Source: Enchytraeus crypticus (lineage: Eukaryota > Annelida > Clitellata > Enchytraeida > Enchytraeidae). From it: 64,000 bases of DNA. The DNA is taken from positions 691,501 to 755,500 of the forward strand of contig CAJHZI010000449.1 of NCBI GenBank assembly GCA_905160935.1. The letters are read 5' to 3'. Below the pieces are notes generated by a model, which saw only the letters and a list, made by a program, of their open reading frames with translations, searched no databases and was not told where the DNA came from. This document shows, one piece after another, positions 14,201-20,257 of this stretch. Made by a program: the position numbers and the translations under genes. Every line of letters starts with the position of its first letter. The first letter of the stretch is position 1.

Positions 14201-15087
14201 TGAATTTATTTTCTCAATCAGCATAATCAACTTTCAATAAATTTTAGCACGAGGTGATATAGCTCATAGCTTTAAGGATCAACCAAAAGTCTCACTGGAT
14301 TAACTTTTACATATTTGAGCCACTGAAGTAATAAAAGAGTGCTAATAACTACAATTTTCAGAAAGTTAATAACATCCATGTATGATATTGTGTATCTATT
14401 AAAGTAGGCTATGGATTTACACTGACAATGAAGCTAGAATAGTACTAGCAAGATTGCTATATTCAGGAAGCCTAAGTTATTCAGAGTTAAAATTAATTTT
14501 AGGAAATTGAATGACGATTGCTATATTGGTTTACAGCATCAAAAATCTATTAAAGATTGCATTCGAAAGCAATCATTGAGAAAAGAAAACCAACAAAATT
14601 AAAATATATACAAATGTATATATGGCATTATATGTATATTTTAAAAAAATATTATTTCTAAAAAATTTCTTTGAACTGAAGACTAATACATTACATGAAG
14701 GCCATGCACTTTTAGACTATCTATACATGGAAAAAAATAAAACATAACAGTGCCTGGTCAAGAAATTAAAATATCAAGTAATTATAATTTAAAAGTAAAC
14801 TTGATCGATCACATAATTTTGTTTCGAGCTCCAAGTAATTCAAATGTAAACTTGGTCAAGCTTTTAATATTGAAGGTACAAAATTTTTAAAGTTTATTCA
14901 TAATTATATGATTAATCATGGAAAGATATTTTTAAAAATTCACAAATTTGTGACTTTATAAGTCATAAATCATGAGTAAATATATTAATTCTCTACCTGT
15001 TCTCTGTCCATAAGGGCTAAACTTTAGATTTGATGTAGAAACATCGAGTCGCTGGCTTCCAAATCTTGATCTTCTTGTAAAGCTCAT
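1151..15087 (-). CDS. SESTD1: SEC14 and spectrin domain protein 1 (SESTD1), complete, 14 coding exons
   Basis: SESTD1 is a cytoplasmic protein that, in vertebrates, binds phosphoinositides through a SEC14-like domain and scaffolds partners (TRPC channels, Dact/Vangl and Trio/Rac signalling) through spectrin repeats; it lacks the GEF domain of its Trio/Kalirin relatives. Exons in transcript order: 14997-15087, 13453-13515, 10808-10922, 10341-10434, 9283-9384, 8659-8778, 7972-8143, 7009-7262, 6044-6373, 4614-4728, 3862-4094, 2607-2720, 1825(or 1816)-2007, 1151-1402. All junctions have GT/AG and all phases close, giving about 745-748 residues against about 700 in vertebrates. Residues ~31-195 are SEC14-like (LTGGRDRNGGPILLMP, GFTIIIDNRTG, QLTAEFGGTL); the rest are spectrin repeats (VVDWILGP, GKDVTPD, NSYDYGRQLLQ) matching vertebrate SESTD1 in order. 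Start: ATG at 15087. The C-terminal ~80 residues are least certain. Introns carry many retroposons; no exon is disrupted. Confidence 0.92.
1471..1765 (-). mobile_element. Retroposon 'G' copy with 3' stem-loop
   Basis: Read on the minus strand this is a copy of a ~300-400-bp family also at 9603, 10980, 40475 and 52030. It ends with CTGCC-loop-GGCAG (1471-1484). Internal landmarks are TTAATCC.TT.ACAAAGTCTATG and TATGGCTTCTGAGGTGG on the + strand. No GA tail remains in this copy. Probably a SINE, or the 3' part of a LINE; no coding capacity was recognised. Confidence 0.75.
1825..2007 (-). CDS. SESTD1: SESTD1 exon 13
   Basis: Phase 0, residues 602-662: NSYDYGRQLLQAALML and AHAWQMFTKGSSELSAN then TAFDFAYR. 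It matches STYDYGRQLLQATVVL...VWKQFTIASEERVH...AIAFH of vertebrate SESTD1. Acceptor ATATAG. The donor is ambiguous: CGA|GTTGAC (end 1825) or, three codons further, TCT|GTTAGT (end 1816); both keep frame. Confidence 0.88.
2372..2600 (+). mobile_element. SINE-like repeat 'A' (tRNA-derived type)
   Basis: Contains the pol III B-box-like GGTTCGAATCCCAGCC, then CTGATCTGA, AAATCTCGGACATTCACTGG and GTGATAGATATCAAC. Other copies are at 18933, 45312, 48438 and 60280 (+) and 34900 (-). The A-box half is eroded here. Located in a SESTD1 intron. Confidence 0.8.
2607..2720 (-). CDS. SESTD1: SESTD1 exon 12
   Basis: 114 nt in phase 0, residues 564-601: AICWILDLCELTDRVKA to DTRDIETTAQ. Aligns with AVEWLSELLDALLK...DVAQ of vertebrate SESTD1, three residues shorter. 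Acceptor GTGTAG, donor CAG|GTTCAC. It lacks an initiating ATG, so it is easily missed. Confidence 0.85.
2790..2950 (-). repeat. Interspersed repeat 'D'
   Basis: On the minus strand this reads (AAC)n, TTAAAGTGTTACAGTCATC, GACAACATCGAGCACTATTG, AGACAAAATCAAG, then GATCAAAAACGGTGCAATTCC. Further copies lie at 5480-5590 (-) and 54475-54612 (+), with shorter head-only copies at 2160, 17028, 43345 and 48895. The type is unknown. Confidence 0.7.
2951..3145 (-). mobile_element. Retroposon 'C' copy with (ATG)n-type tail
   Basis: Copy of a family also at 7365, 10565, 13825, 49205 and 49395 (-) and at 20360 and 60885 (+). On the sense strand it ends CCCAGTTAAACTGGGATTCA, then AAGGGAAGATGATGATG. The last part is an imperfect hairpin followed by an (ATG)n microsatellite. 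Non-coding. Confidence 0.7.
3660..3818. repeat. Interspersed repeat 'E' with (TTA)n
   Basis: Contains GGATGATGTCAGG and GAGGAAACGGACGTTAAACC followed by (TTA)n. Related copies are at 25985-26060, 44190-44275 and 50385-50540. It lies beside SESTD1 exon 11. Confidence 0.65.
3862..4094 (-). CDS. SESTD1: SESTD1 exon 11 (spectrin repeat)
   Basis: 233 nt, residues 486-563: EGQALLDLLSLPVKNALGKD, RQRCEEVVEVYRLKLKQ and TCERDVDK, matching vertebrate GQGLLDQ...GKDVT...QRCEDMVDVRRLK...CEEDAAQ. The acceptor is a tandem NAGNAG (CAGCAG); using the second AG moves the start to 4091 and drops one Ala. Donor AAG|GTAACG. Confidence 0.92.
4480..4649. repeat. 95-bp-period tandem duplication of an exon end and its splice donor
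   Basis: 4480-4554 and 4575-4649 are close copies (shared: AAAATATCGCGTACCAATACG and CCACTTTTC.TCCA.TGCTCTG). The right-hand copy contains the last 36 nt of SESTD1 exon 10, its donor and 39 nt of intron. The left-hand copy repeats the same in the intron, donor GGTACGC included. Splicing from the distal donor would read into an in-frame TAA. Confidence 0.9.
4614..4728 (-). CDS. SESTD1: SESTD1 exon 10
   Basis: 115 nt, residues 448-485: VNRMLNEMFDLLAMEP and VLRALEEKWGRI. Acceptor TTTTAG, donor ATTG|GTACGC. The last 36 nt and the donor are part of a 95-bp-period tandem duplication, so a second near-copy of the exon end and donor lies in the downstream intron (4480-4554). Confidence 0.88.
5010..5245 (+). 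mobile_element. LINE 3' end with terminal stem-loop and GA tail
   Basis: Same family as the coding fragment at 59.05-59.66 kb: GTCATAGAAGGTAGAATGAA, GGCAGGGGCAGGCCGAGA, ATGTTAGATGATTAAAGACC, then ATATACCATGGACCTGCCAG, TAGGCACTAAGAGAGAGA. The terminal hairpin CTGCC-AGTA-GGCA has lost a few bases. It is followed directly by two unusual inverted repeats (5235-5276 and 5298-5362). Confidence 0.85.
5235..5276. repeat. Perfect 18-bp inverted repeat, 6-nt loop
   Basis: TAAGAGAGAGATAAAGGT, loop GCAGGA, then the exact reverse complement. It overlaps the GA tail of the LINE copy immediately upstream. Confidence 0.95.
5298..5362. repeat. 32-bp-arm near-perfect palindrome, 1-nt spacer
   Basis: The arms (inner part CCATGCGGAAACGTG and GGAGGTTT) meet at A5330 and pair with a single mismatch (5319/5341). 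GC-rich relative to its surroundings. Lies in a SESTD1 intron just beyond the hairpin at 5235-5276. Confidence 0.95.
5480..5592 (-). repeat. Interspersed repeat 'D' fragment
   Basis: Contains TTTTTGCTCGCCGGCTTGAT, TTTGTCTCAATA and TCGATGTTGTCATTGATGAC, near-identical to the copy at 2790-2950. Confidence 0.75.
5605..6030. repeat. Minisatellite of ~23-26-bp units in SESTD1 intron 9
   Basis: About 17 degenerate copies of TTCCACATAATCATTTCCA followed by TCTC or GCTCTT. The array stops 14 bp short of the donor of SESTD1 exon 9 (minus strand), so it starts essentially at the exon boundary. Confidence 0.9.
6044..6373 (-). CDS. SESTD1: SESTD1 exon 9 (spectrin repeat)
   Basis: 330 nt in phase 0, residues 338-447, VVDWILGPAEKLLL through FHRLLDE. 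Matches the spectrin repeat that begins VVNWLEGP in vertebrate SESTD1. Acceptor ATTGTAG; donor GAG|GTGTGT, chosen because it gives the in-frame join LLDE|VNRMLNEM. A 23-26-bp minisatellite begins about 15 bp into the downstream intron. Confidence 0.92.
6885..6955 (+). mobile_element. SINE 'B' 3' fragment
   Basis: Contains TCACTTTCGAGTGAGGAAAC, TGACGTTAACCTTAGCTTTG and CCAGCTTTA, the 3' part of the family seen whole at 46968-47097. Confidence 0.7.
7009..7262 (-). CDS. SESTD1: SESTD1 exon 8
   Basis: 254 nt, residues 253-337. It contains a long charged helix (VEQLEQRLDDLEGLLKGRG, then Lys/Arg/Glu/Gln-rich) of coiled-coil/spectrin type. Acceptor TCAATAG, donor ACG|GTATGT. Confidence 0.88.
7365..7475 (-). 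mobile_element. Retroposon 'C' fragment
   Basis: Contains CATCGTCATCTTCCTTGAAT, CCCAGTTTAAC, GGAATTTCAGTAGCCTA and CTCACCAACCGAAT; sense orientation is minus. Confidence 0.7.
7972..8143 (-). CDS. SESTD1: SESTD1 exon 7
   Basis: 172 nt, residues 196-252, beginning MVERCLIDSSLLSRDLDQ: the helical linker between the SEC14 domain and the first spectrin repeat. Acceptor TACTAG, donor CAGT|GTAAGT. It ends in phase 1, giving a split Tyr codon with exon 8. Confidence 0.87.
8659..8778 (-). CDS. SESTD1: SESTD1 exon 6
   Basis: 120 nt in phase 0, residues 156-195, with CDLSQLTAEFGGTLLYSHE, the conserved C-terminal SEC14 motif (vertebrate CQLTEDFGGSLTYDH). Acceptor TTCCAG, donor ATT|GTAAAT. Confidence 0.92.
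9283..9384 (-). CDS. SESTD1: SESTD1 exon 5
   Basis: 102 nt in phase 0, residues 122-155 (RTLNGAVKAVNCVQSDY and onward). It fills the divergent stretch between the IIID strand and the QLT..FGG motif. Acceptor TGACAG, donor GCT|GTAAGTG. The residues are only weakly similar to vertebrate SESTD1, but length, phase and splice sites are as expected. Confidence 0.8.
9603..9890 (-). mobile_element. Retroposon 'G' copy with long (CT)n tail
   Basis: (CT)n at 9603-9652, which is the GA tail on the sense strand, is followed by GCATATATTCATACTCAGAA, CACCAAGTTAATCCCTTCAC, ATATGGCTTCTGCG and CGCCTCTTATGACAC. This is the family order seen at 40475. The terminal stem-loop has decayed. Confidence 0.75.
10341..10434 (-). 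CDS. SESTD1: SESTD1 exon 4
   Basis: 94 nt, residues 90-121: SPESAQNGFTIIIDNRTG then YDATLKYLMAVIQ. GFTIIID is the core beta-strand of the SEC14-like fold (vertebrate GFTVIVD). Acceptor TATGCAG, donor CAG|GTGACT. Ends in phase 0. Confidence 0.92.
10565..10625 (-). mobile_element. Retroposon 'C' 3'-end fragment
   Basis: ACATCCTCATCAGCACCCTT then GAGACCCAGTTTAGCTAGGG: the terminal hairpin region of the family only. Confidence 0.55.
10808..10922 (-). CDS. SESTD1: SESTD1 exon 3
   Basis: 115 nt, residues 52-89: GGRDRNGGPILLMP followed by an acidic helix and LSYLSGIP. This is the most recognisable SEC14/CRAL-TRIO-like segment shared by SESTD1 and the Trio/Kalirin/Dbl family. Acceptor GCTAG, donor AAG|GTTTTA (weak after +2). 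Phase fits both neighbours. Confidence 0.9.
10980..11232 (+). mobile_element. Retroposon 'G' copy, sense strand, GA tail
   Basis: ACCATCTCAGAAGCCATACT, then GGCTACATAAGGTATGGATA, GATTAACTTGTTGGTCTAAG, GAATATGTACCTTCACCAGC, CACTTGGCAGTGCACTGAA and (GA)n to 11226. This gives the orientation of the family: the hairpin plus GTGCACT is 3'-terminal, followed by the GA tail. Confidence 0.85.
12215..12385 (+). mobile_element. SINE 'B' (tRNA-derived type)
   Basis: GGTAAGATATTCAACCGCGG, ATCAGTATGTGC, AGTTCAAATCCTGGACTCGC (B-box-like), CGCTTTCGAGTGAGGAAACT, GACGTTAACATTAGCTTTAC. A complete copy at 46968 shows the 5' tRNA-like part. Located in a SESTD1 intron. Confidence 0.8.
13453..13515 (-). CDS. SESTD1: SESTD1 exon 2
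   Basis: 63 nt, residues 31-51, encoding VEAAQIVEILNRNAVWLTG, the first helix of the SEC14-like domain (compare the KKKLAFLSGG region of vertebrate SESTD1). Acceptor AACAG and donor G|GTAAGTG are both canonical. The exon is short and would be missed by an ORF scan. Confidence 0.85.
13825..14118 (-). mobile_element. Retroposon 'C', longest copy
   Basis: From (CAT)n and TTCCCTTGAATCCCAGTTCA to TCGCCTTCTACGACACGTGC and AACAACCCGGACACAACAAG. It includes CTCAAATCCTCTCTGTTCCA and CACCAACCGAATGCCCTTTC. About 290 bp with no coding frame. It gives the near-full sequence of the family. Confidence 0.75.
14997..15087 (-). CDS. SESTD1: SESTD1 exon 1 (start codon)
   Basis: Encodes residues 1-30, starting MSFTRRSRFGSQRLDV and ending before CAG|GTAGAG. 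The preceding bases read GGAGA-ATG. The leader is Ser/Arg-rich and has no counterpart I recognise in vertebrate SESTD1, which starts nearer the SEC14 domain. An upstream non-coding exon cannot be excluded. The exon ends in phase 1 and joins exon 2 as G|GA (Gly). Confidence 0.8.
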
Positions 15088-16766
15088 TCTCCTTCAAATA
15101 GTACTGAAAATTACTTCAAGTTTTCACAATTCGAGAATTAGTCCACGAATCGCAAATTAATCTCGACTAAATCATTTTAGAGTTCAAGGAAATTATAGCT
15201 ATCATAAAATATCTAATTAAAATTTATGCTATTCATATTATTTGATGTTCTTGTTAAAAACAAATTTAATCTGCAAAGATATTCCTCTCAATAAATATAA
15301 ATAACATAAAATGTATTGTTTTAAACTAAATACAAATTAGCCTGAACTTAGACTAAAGCCACGTCATGTCAGAAACCGGTCTTACAGATGCTTTACATGA
15401 TGTAATTTTTTATTCGTTTCATGATTAGTTGTACCTCTGTTTATTTTGCATCAATGTCATAACAATACCAGCTCAAATCCTACCGTGCACTAAACAATTA
15501 CTTCAGAAAATGTTGCATTTAATAATGTGCTTGAGCAAAAGATATGAAAATATCCTAATTTTCTTAGAGTTTAAAAAAGCATCCAAAAACTATGACAAAT
15601 TTAGCAGTTAGAATGTTAAGTCACTGGCGACTTAGAGCACTATGTCCAAGCCCGGACTAAAGGTAAAAAATGGTCCACTAAATAGTGCATACCCAATATT
15701 CAGAAATTCCAAATAACCGGTTTAATGCTAATTTTAGAAATATTTAAACACAAAAGGAGTTCAATAAATAGCAAGAAACACACAACATACTTTAACTTTA
15801 GCCTAATTCTCACCCTAGGTAATCCTAAGGGAAAGCCTTTTAGGATAATCATACACAAAATGTTAAGTAATTTCTACATAAGTTAGGACTTTAAAGTGCT
15901 CTCTCTCTCTCTCTTAGTGCACTGCCTACTGGCAGGTCCATGGTATATAACGCCTCCACTCTACTTTGTCTTCCGCCTTCCTCTATGTAGTACTACAAAA
16001 TTAATATCCCAAGATGGTAAAAAGTTAAGAATAATTATTTTATAGAATTTCAAATAACCTACTCATACACATAAATTAGGTAAAAGATGCGGCAACTTAA
16101 CTAATTACACTCGCAGCTATCTCAAAAAAGCAATACACTATTTAGAGCAATTACTGTACAAAAAAGTTAAGTATATAGTTTATATAACATGGATCAACAT
16201 TATATTCGTAAATATACATATAATGTGAAATTACATCTACACAGAAAATTATCACCGCTTTAGAATATCTCGTAAAAAACATGAAACAAGTATATAATAT
16301 TTTGCAAATAGTTGAAATTCTTTACATCTTTAAAATCTCGAATATATTGTCGGGAGTATAACAAATTAGTTTAAATTACAAGCATGCTGTAAGCACAGCA
16401 GGTAATTGCTACCATACAATTATTATTATATTTTATAGAAGGATAATAATTTTTCTGTTCAATCTAACTTTTGGCACAAATTGCAAAAAATATTTAGATT
16501 GCGAGACCATAACTAATCAAAACCTTTCAAAGGTGTGTTTTGTTTACAGTCGATCAATCAAGGTGATCACTCTTAAATCCTGCCTGACAACTGAGGTTTT
16601 AACCTAACTTAATTATACTGGTTTGGTTAGTAATAAAGACTTGTAACTTGTAAGTTGTGGCGCCTGTCTAGTCGTAATTTCACACCAGACTTCACACTAA
16701 TTCTGTTGTTATTGCAAAGACATACTCAAAATACATACTTACCAAAACCCAGTAAAATTGTATTGT
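15088..16766. other. Intergenic region between SESTD1 and MLH3, left part
   Basis: AT-rich sequence upstream of the SESTD1 start codon. The only identified content is the LINE 3' end at 15895-15995. I searched both strands by eye for MutL ATPase motifs belonging to MLH3 and for a CpG-rich promoter and found neither. Confidence 0.5.
15895..15995 (-). mobile_element. LINE 3' end, minus strand
   Basis: (CT)n, TTAGTGCACTGCCTACTGGC, AGGTCCATGGTATATAACGC, CTCCACTCT. This is the exact reverse complement of the LINE end at 5.2 and 51.3 kb, with an intact stem-loop CTGCC-TACT-GGCAG at 15922-15935. Confidence 0.88.
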
Positions 16767-16774
16767 AAATCGGC

Positions 16775-16951
16775 CAGTGGCGTAGCCAGTATTTAGTCTT
16801 GGGGGAGGCACTTTAACCTTGGGGGAGGCACTTTGGGGAGGTACACACTTTATACAGTGTTTGCACTTATATTTTGGCCTTAATAAAACTTTTACATGAC
16901 ATCTTGGAGGGGGCACATGGCCCTCCCTGCCTCCCCCTCGCAACGCCACTG
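16775..16951. mobile_element. 177-bp hAT-type MITE with 8-bp target duplication
   Basis: The ends are CAGTGGCGTAGCCAG and the inverted CAGTGGCGTTGCGAG. The element is flanked by the direct repeat AAATCGGC at 16767-16774 and 16952-16959. An 8-bp duplication is diagnostic of hAT-superfamily integration. The interior carries two GGGGGAGGCACTTT copies and no coding frame. A degraded relative lies at 63285-63445. Confidence 0.9.
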
Positions 16952-17004
16952 AAATCGGCTGGTCTCTTCAAATAATAAAAAATTTCTTCCCAATAAAAAG
17001 AATT

Positions 17005-17395
17005 TTTAATTCTAAACAACAACAACAGAATTAGAGTGCTACTGTCGTCCATGTCAACAATGAGCACTAAGATACTAAATCCCATCCGATGAACAAAGTG
17101 TGTATGTGGCCCAAAAAGGTGCAAATCAAAATTTAGAAATTCAGTCCGATTAAGGGTACTATAGTGGAATTGGAGGTTTACATATGTTGGTCTCACTTCC
17201 TTTGCAATGATTGAATAGGAGAGGTCAAAGAGAAAAGTCTTCAACAGTCTATGAAACTTTTCATACAGAAGAAAAGGATAATTAGCGGAAGATGAGAATG
17301 TGGTCAAAGTGGAAGGAAAGAATTCCAGATCTGTGGGGCAGTATGCTGAAAGGAGCGTATGATTATTTACATGTGCATGGATCAATCAATCAGGA
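17005..17395. repeat. Repeat 'D'-headed interspersed element
   Basis: Starts with (AAC)n, AGAATTAGAGTGCTACTGTC and GTCCATGTCAACAATGAGCA, the head of family D, then continues into ~350 bp not shared with the other copies here. A long minus-strand frame across it resembles no protein I know. Confidence 0.5.
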
Positions 17396-18080
17396 TTATA
17401 GTTGGCATATGTACTGGTTTTTAACAAAATTAAGATTATGAATGTTTTAAGAACTCAGTTTGTGTAGAGCTTCAGATCACTCAGATCCTGCATTCAGACA
17501 CTTGAGAGCAGGATTACACCTTAACGGAGTAAAATATGCGTAAAACCGAGTAAACCAAAAGTAATTCTGAATGAAATTTAGCAAAAAGTTAGTTAAATGT
17601 AACAAAAGGTGTCGAATCATGAAGATTGTAATAAAATTGGGACATTAAAAACCCCAATAACCACGGCTTTTACTACATTGGCAACTTGGTGTTGCGATAG
17701 TTAAAGAACATGTAATAAGTTATATCGCGACACCATCGCTTAGTTATTTCGTATTTCTTGCCTATTTTTCTCAACATCATACGCTTTTCAGTAAATTTAT
17801 ATAAATTATACTTATTTCAAAAACGATGGAGCATGAAATATGTTAGTTTTGTTGAATTAAGGCAAATCATATTAAGAAAAAGTCTAGCCATAATCATTGA
17901 TTCCTTTAGGTTGTCATGGATTCCATTGTAAATAAAAATATGCCAGGAATTTTAAATGTAAAATAAATTTTATCGGACTAATATTAAAAATATTTAATAT
18001 TAATATGTTTTAGCTGGTGAACTAAAATATTCATAAAACAGTACTATTCCGAAATCTGGTGAACAAGATTTTTAAATCGA

Positions 18081-18612
18081 TTGTCTAAGTAGCTCAGTGC
18101 ATACGCTTCGTTAGGTAACATGATATTTTTTATTCCATATAGTTACACACATGACATACCGCATGTGTTTACAATGTTTCCTTTCTTAAGTTTCTGTTTG
18201 TGTAGTTTTCGTTATTTCCTTCATTCCTTTCCACGGTTATTAGTAATCGTTGCCTTTTGTTGGCGCTCCAATAGCAGCTGGCGCGGATTTAAGAATAACC
18301 TCCAACACCCTGGGGATTGTTTATTTTCAAAGCTGTCTACACGCGGTCTTCCAAAGTGGTCGCCCACAATTTACTAACCGCGTGCAACGTGGCTTTACAT
18401 CGTTCTACTGACGCGCAGCTTAACTGAGTGCGCTAATTCCCCCCCATGATGAAATTTTTATTAGCTGTTCCTGATATTTTGGGATCAATTCCGGGTAGAT
18501 CTGATTCGAGAGTTAAAATCTTGGATATTCACAGGACTGGTAAGATGGAAACTGAACTATAGTGTTTAATGAGTAGACGTATATGTATAGAAAGCGTAGT
18601 ATCATTTCACTA
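18081..18612 (+). mobile_element. SINE 'A' copy, apparently interrupted
   Basis: The head GTCTAAGTAGCTCAGTGCAT (A-box-like) is at 18085, and the body GGGATCAATTCCGGGTAGAT (B-box-like) with TTGGATATTCACAGGACTGG starts near 18445. About 320 bp of unrelated, moderately GC-rich sequence separates them. Confidence 0.6.
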
Positions 18613-18932
18613 AATGTGTCTTAACTTTTTTGAACCATTCAATAGACTCAAGTCAATGCAACACAATCATTGTATTTTTGAATTTACCCTGTGATTTAAG
18701 TTACAGCTTAGCTTAAAACTCTTAACTTAATTAAACTGGTTCAGGAAGTAGAAAGCAACTTCAATTGCTTTCTATCGCTAGCTGAACATATAATTTATCA
18801 TGTATTATCTTTTCCCTAGCATGGTTTCTAACTTTCTAGTTTATAGTGCCTGATGTTTTCATTGACGATTTTAGCTTGATTCTAGTGTTTGTATTTCTGG
18901 CTTCAAATAGTAAGCACATATGTTTTTTAGAA

Positions 18933-19190
18933 TGTCTCAATAGCGCAATGGTTACGGGTGTAGATAGCGTCATGAAGTTTTAAATGACAGACCCTGAGGT
19001 GAATCAAACTCTCGTGGGTTCGAATCCCAGCCGCGCTGATCTGAGAGTAAAATCTCGGACATTCACTGGACTGATTACATGGAAAATGGACTAAATTGCC
19101 TAACGGATTTAGCATGTGGTATTAAAAGTGATAGATATCAACACAGTTGATCATTTCACTATAATGTGTGTTATTATTATTATTATTCAA
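18933..19190 (+). mobile_element. SINE 'A', well-preserved copy with (TTA)n tail
   Basis: TGTCTCAATAGCGCAATGGT (A-box-like TAGCGCAATGG), then GTGGGTTCGAATCCCAGCCG (B box), AAATCTCGGACATTCACTGG, AGTGATAGATATCAACACAG and (TTA)n. The A/B box spacing is that of a tRNA-derived pol III promoter. Confidence 0.88.
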
Positions 19191-19479
19191 CAGCAAAATG
19201 TTGATCTTGTTAAACTTTGTAATTAATTATGCGTTTAATTGTTACTCTTTGTGCTGATTTGTTGTTGCTTCTAACCTCAAGAAAGATAAACTAGAGTGAA
19301 GTGAATCCTCCAGATTCTGTCTAGATAGTTGAAACCTCAGCGACTGGTTGAATCACCATGGTAAACATATGTGCTTACTAATTGAAGCACAGCTGCCAAC
19401 TCCTGTAAATGCTTTAAAGCTTATGATATAGCTATTGAGATTGTCAAAAAAAAAATTTGTTTCAATTTACGTATTAGTG

Positions 19480-19645
19480 AAGGAAATGATAATTAAATGA
19501 AATTGAATTAAATTGCAGTCAATTAAATAAATTGAAGGAAAAGAGAATGAAATGAAATTGAATTAAATTTTGCAGTCAATTAAATAAATTGAAGGAAAAG
19601 ACAATTAAATGAAATTGAATTAAATACCAGTCAATAAAATAAAAT
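19480..19645. repeat. ~59-bp direct repeat, 3 copies
   Basis: Three copies of AGTCAATTAAATAAATTGAA, GGAAAAGA.AAT, GAAATGAAATTGAATTAAAT. Ends about 55 bp before the first visible MLH3 exon. Confidence 0.88.
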
Positions 19646-19698
19646 AAAAGTCGTTATGTTGTTAACAAATATTGTACTAATCTGCTGAGTTATTTCAG

Positions 19699-20257
19699 CA
19701 TGGAGGAACAGAATAAGAAGAGGACTCCATCTACACCATGGATAGCTCAAATAAATCCCAATGGGCAAACCTATTATGTTAACCTTATAAGTGGCAATAC
19801 CAGTTTCGTTAAGCCTGAAGTTTTGCATGATAGCGGTTTGAAAATTGAACCCTTAACTTCTGGAAATCCTTTGAAAGACTTTTCTCCCGCGTCATGCCAG
19901 AATTGTAGTGGAAGAATTTCAAAATCGATGAAGGAATTTCCAATGGTACTTGATACATCCTGCCTTATTAATTGGACAAATCCAGTGCTAAGCTGTGTAG
20001 CGGATAGCGCCATTTCTGTAGAAGTTGCTGACAAGGCCTCATCAAAGATCTTACGGAGAATAAGGTTTAGCAAGGAAATGATAACTTCTTTGGAAATACT
20101 CGGTCAGATTGATAATAAATTCATTGCGTGCATCGCCCGAGAGTCTCACTTTGTTGACGATGATAAAGAGAAATGTTTTGGTGGAAAATCTTTCCAGGAT
20201 GAAATTCATGGTGGTGAAAATAATTCTGAGGGTCTTCTGATATTAGTTGATCAGCAC
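19699..20257 (+). CDS. MLH3: MLH3 exon upstream of the DQHA junction
   Basis: 186 codons from ATG 19700. The first third (TPWIAQINPNGQTYYVNLIS) belongs to the linker; the rest (NWTNPVLSCV, KILRRIRFSKEMI, LEILGQIDNKFIACIA, LLILVDQH) begins the C-terminal domain. Donor CAC|GTATGT. Confidence 0.92.

Noticed and set aside
18933..19030. A functional tRNA gene
   Set aside because: A- and B-box-like motifs are present but the cloverleaf cannot be completed and the sequence recurs as a dispersed repeat, so it is a SINE.
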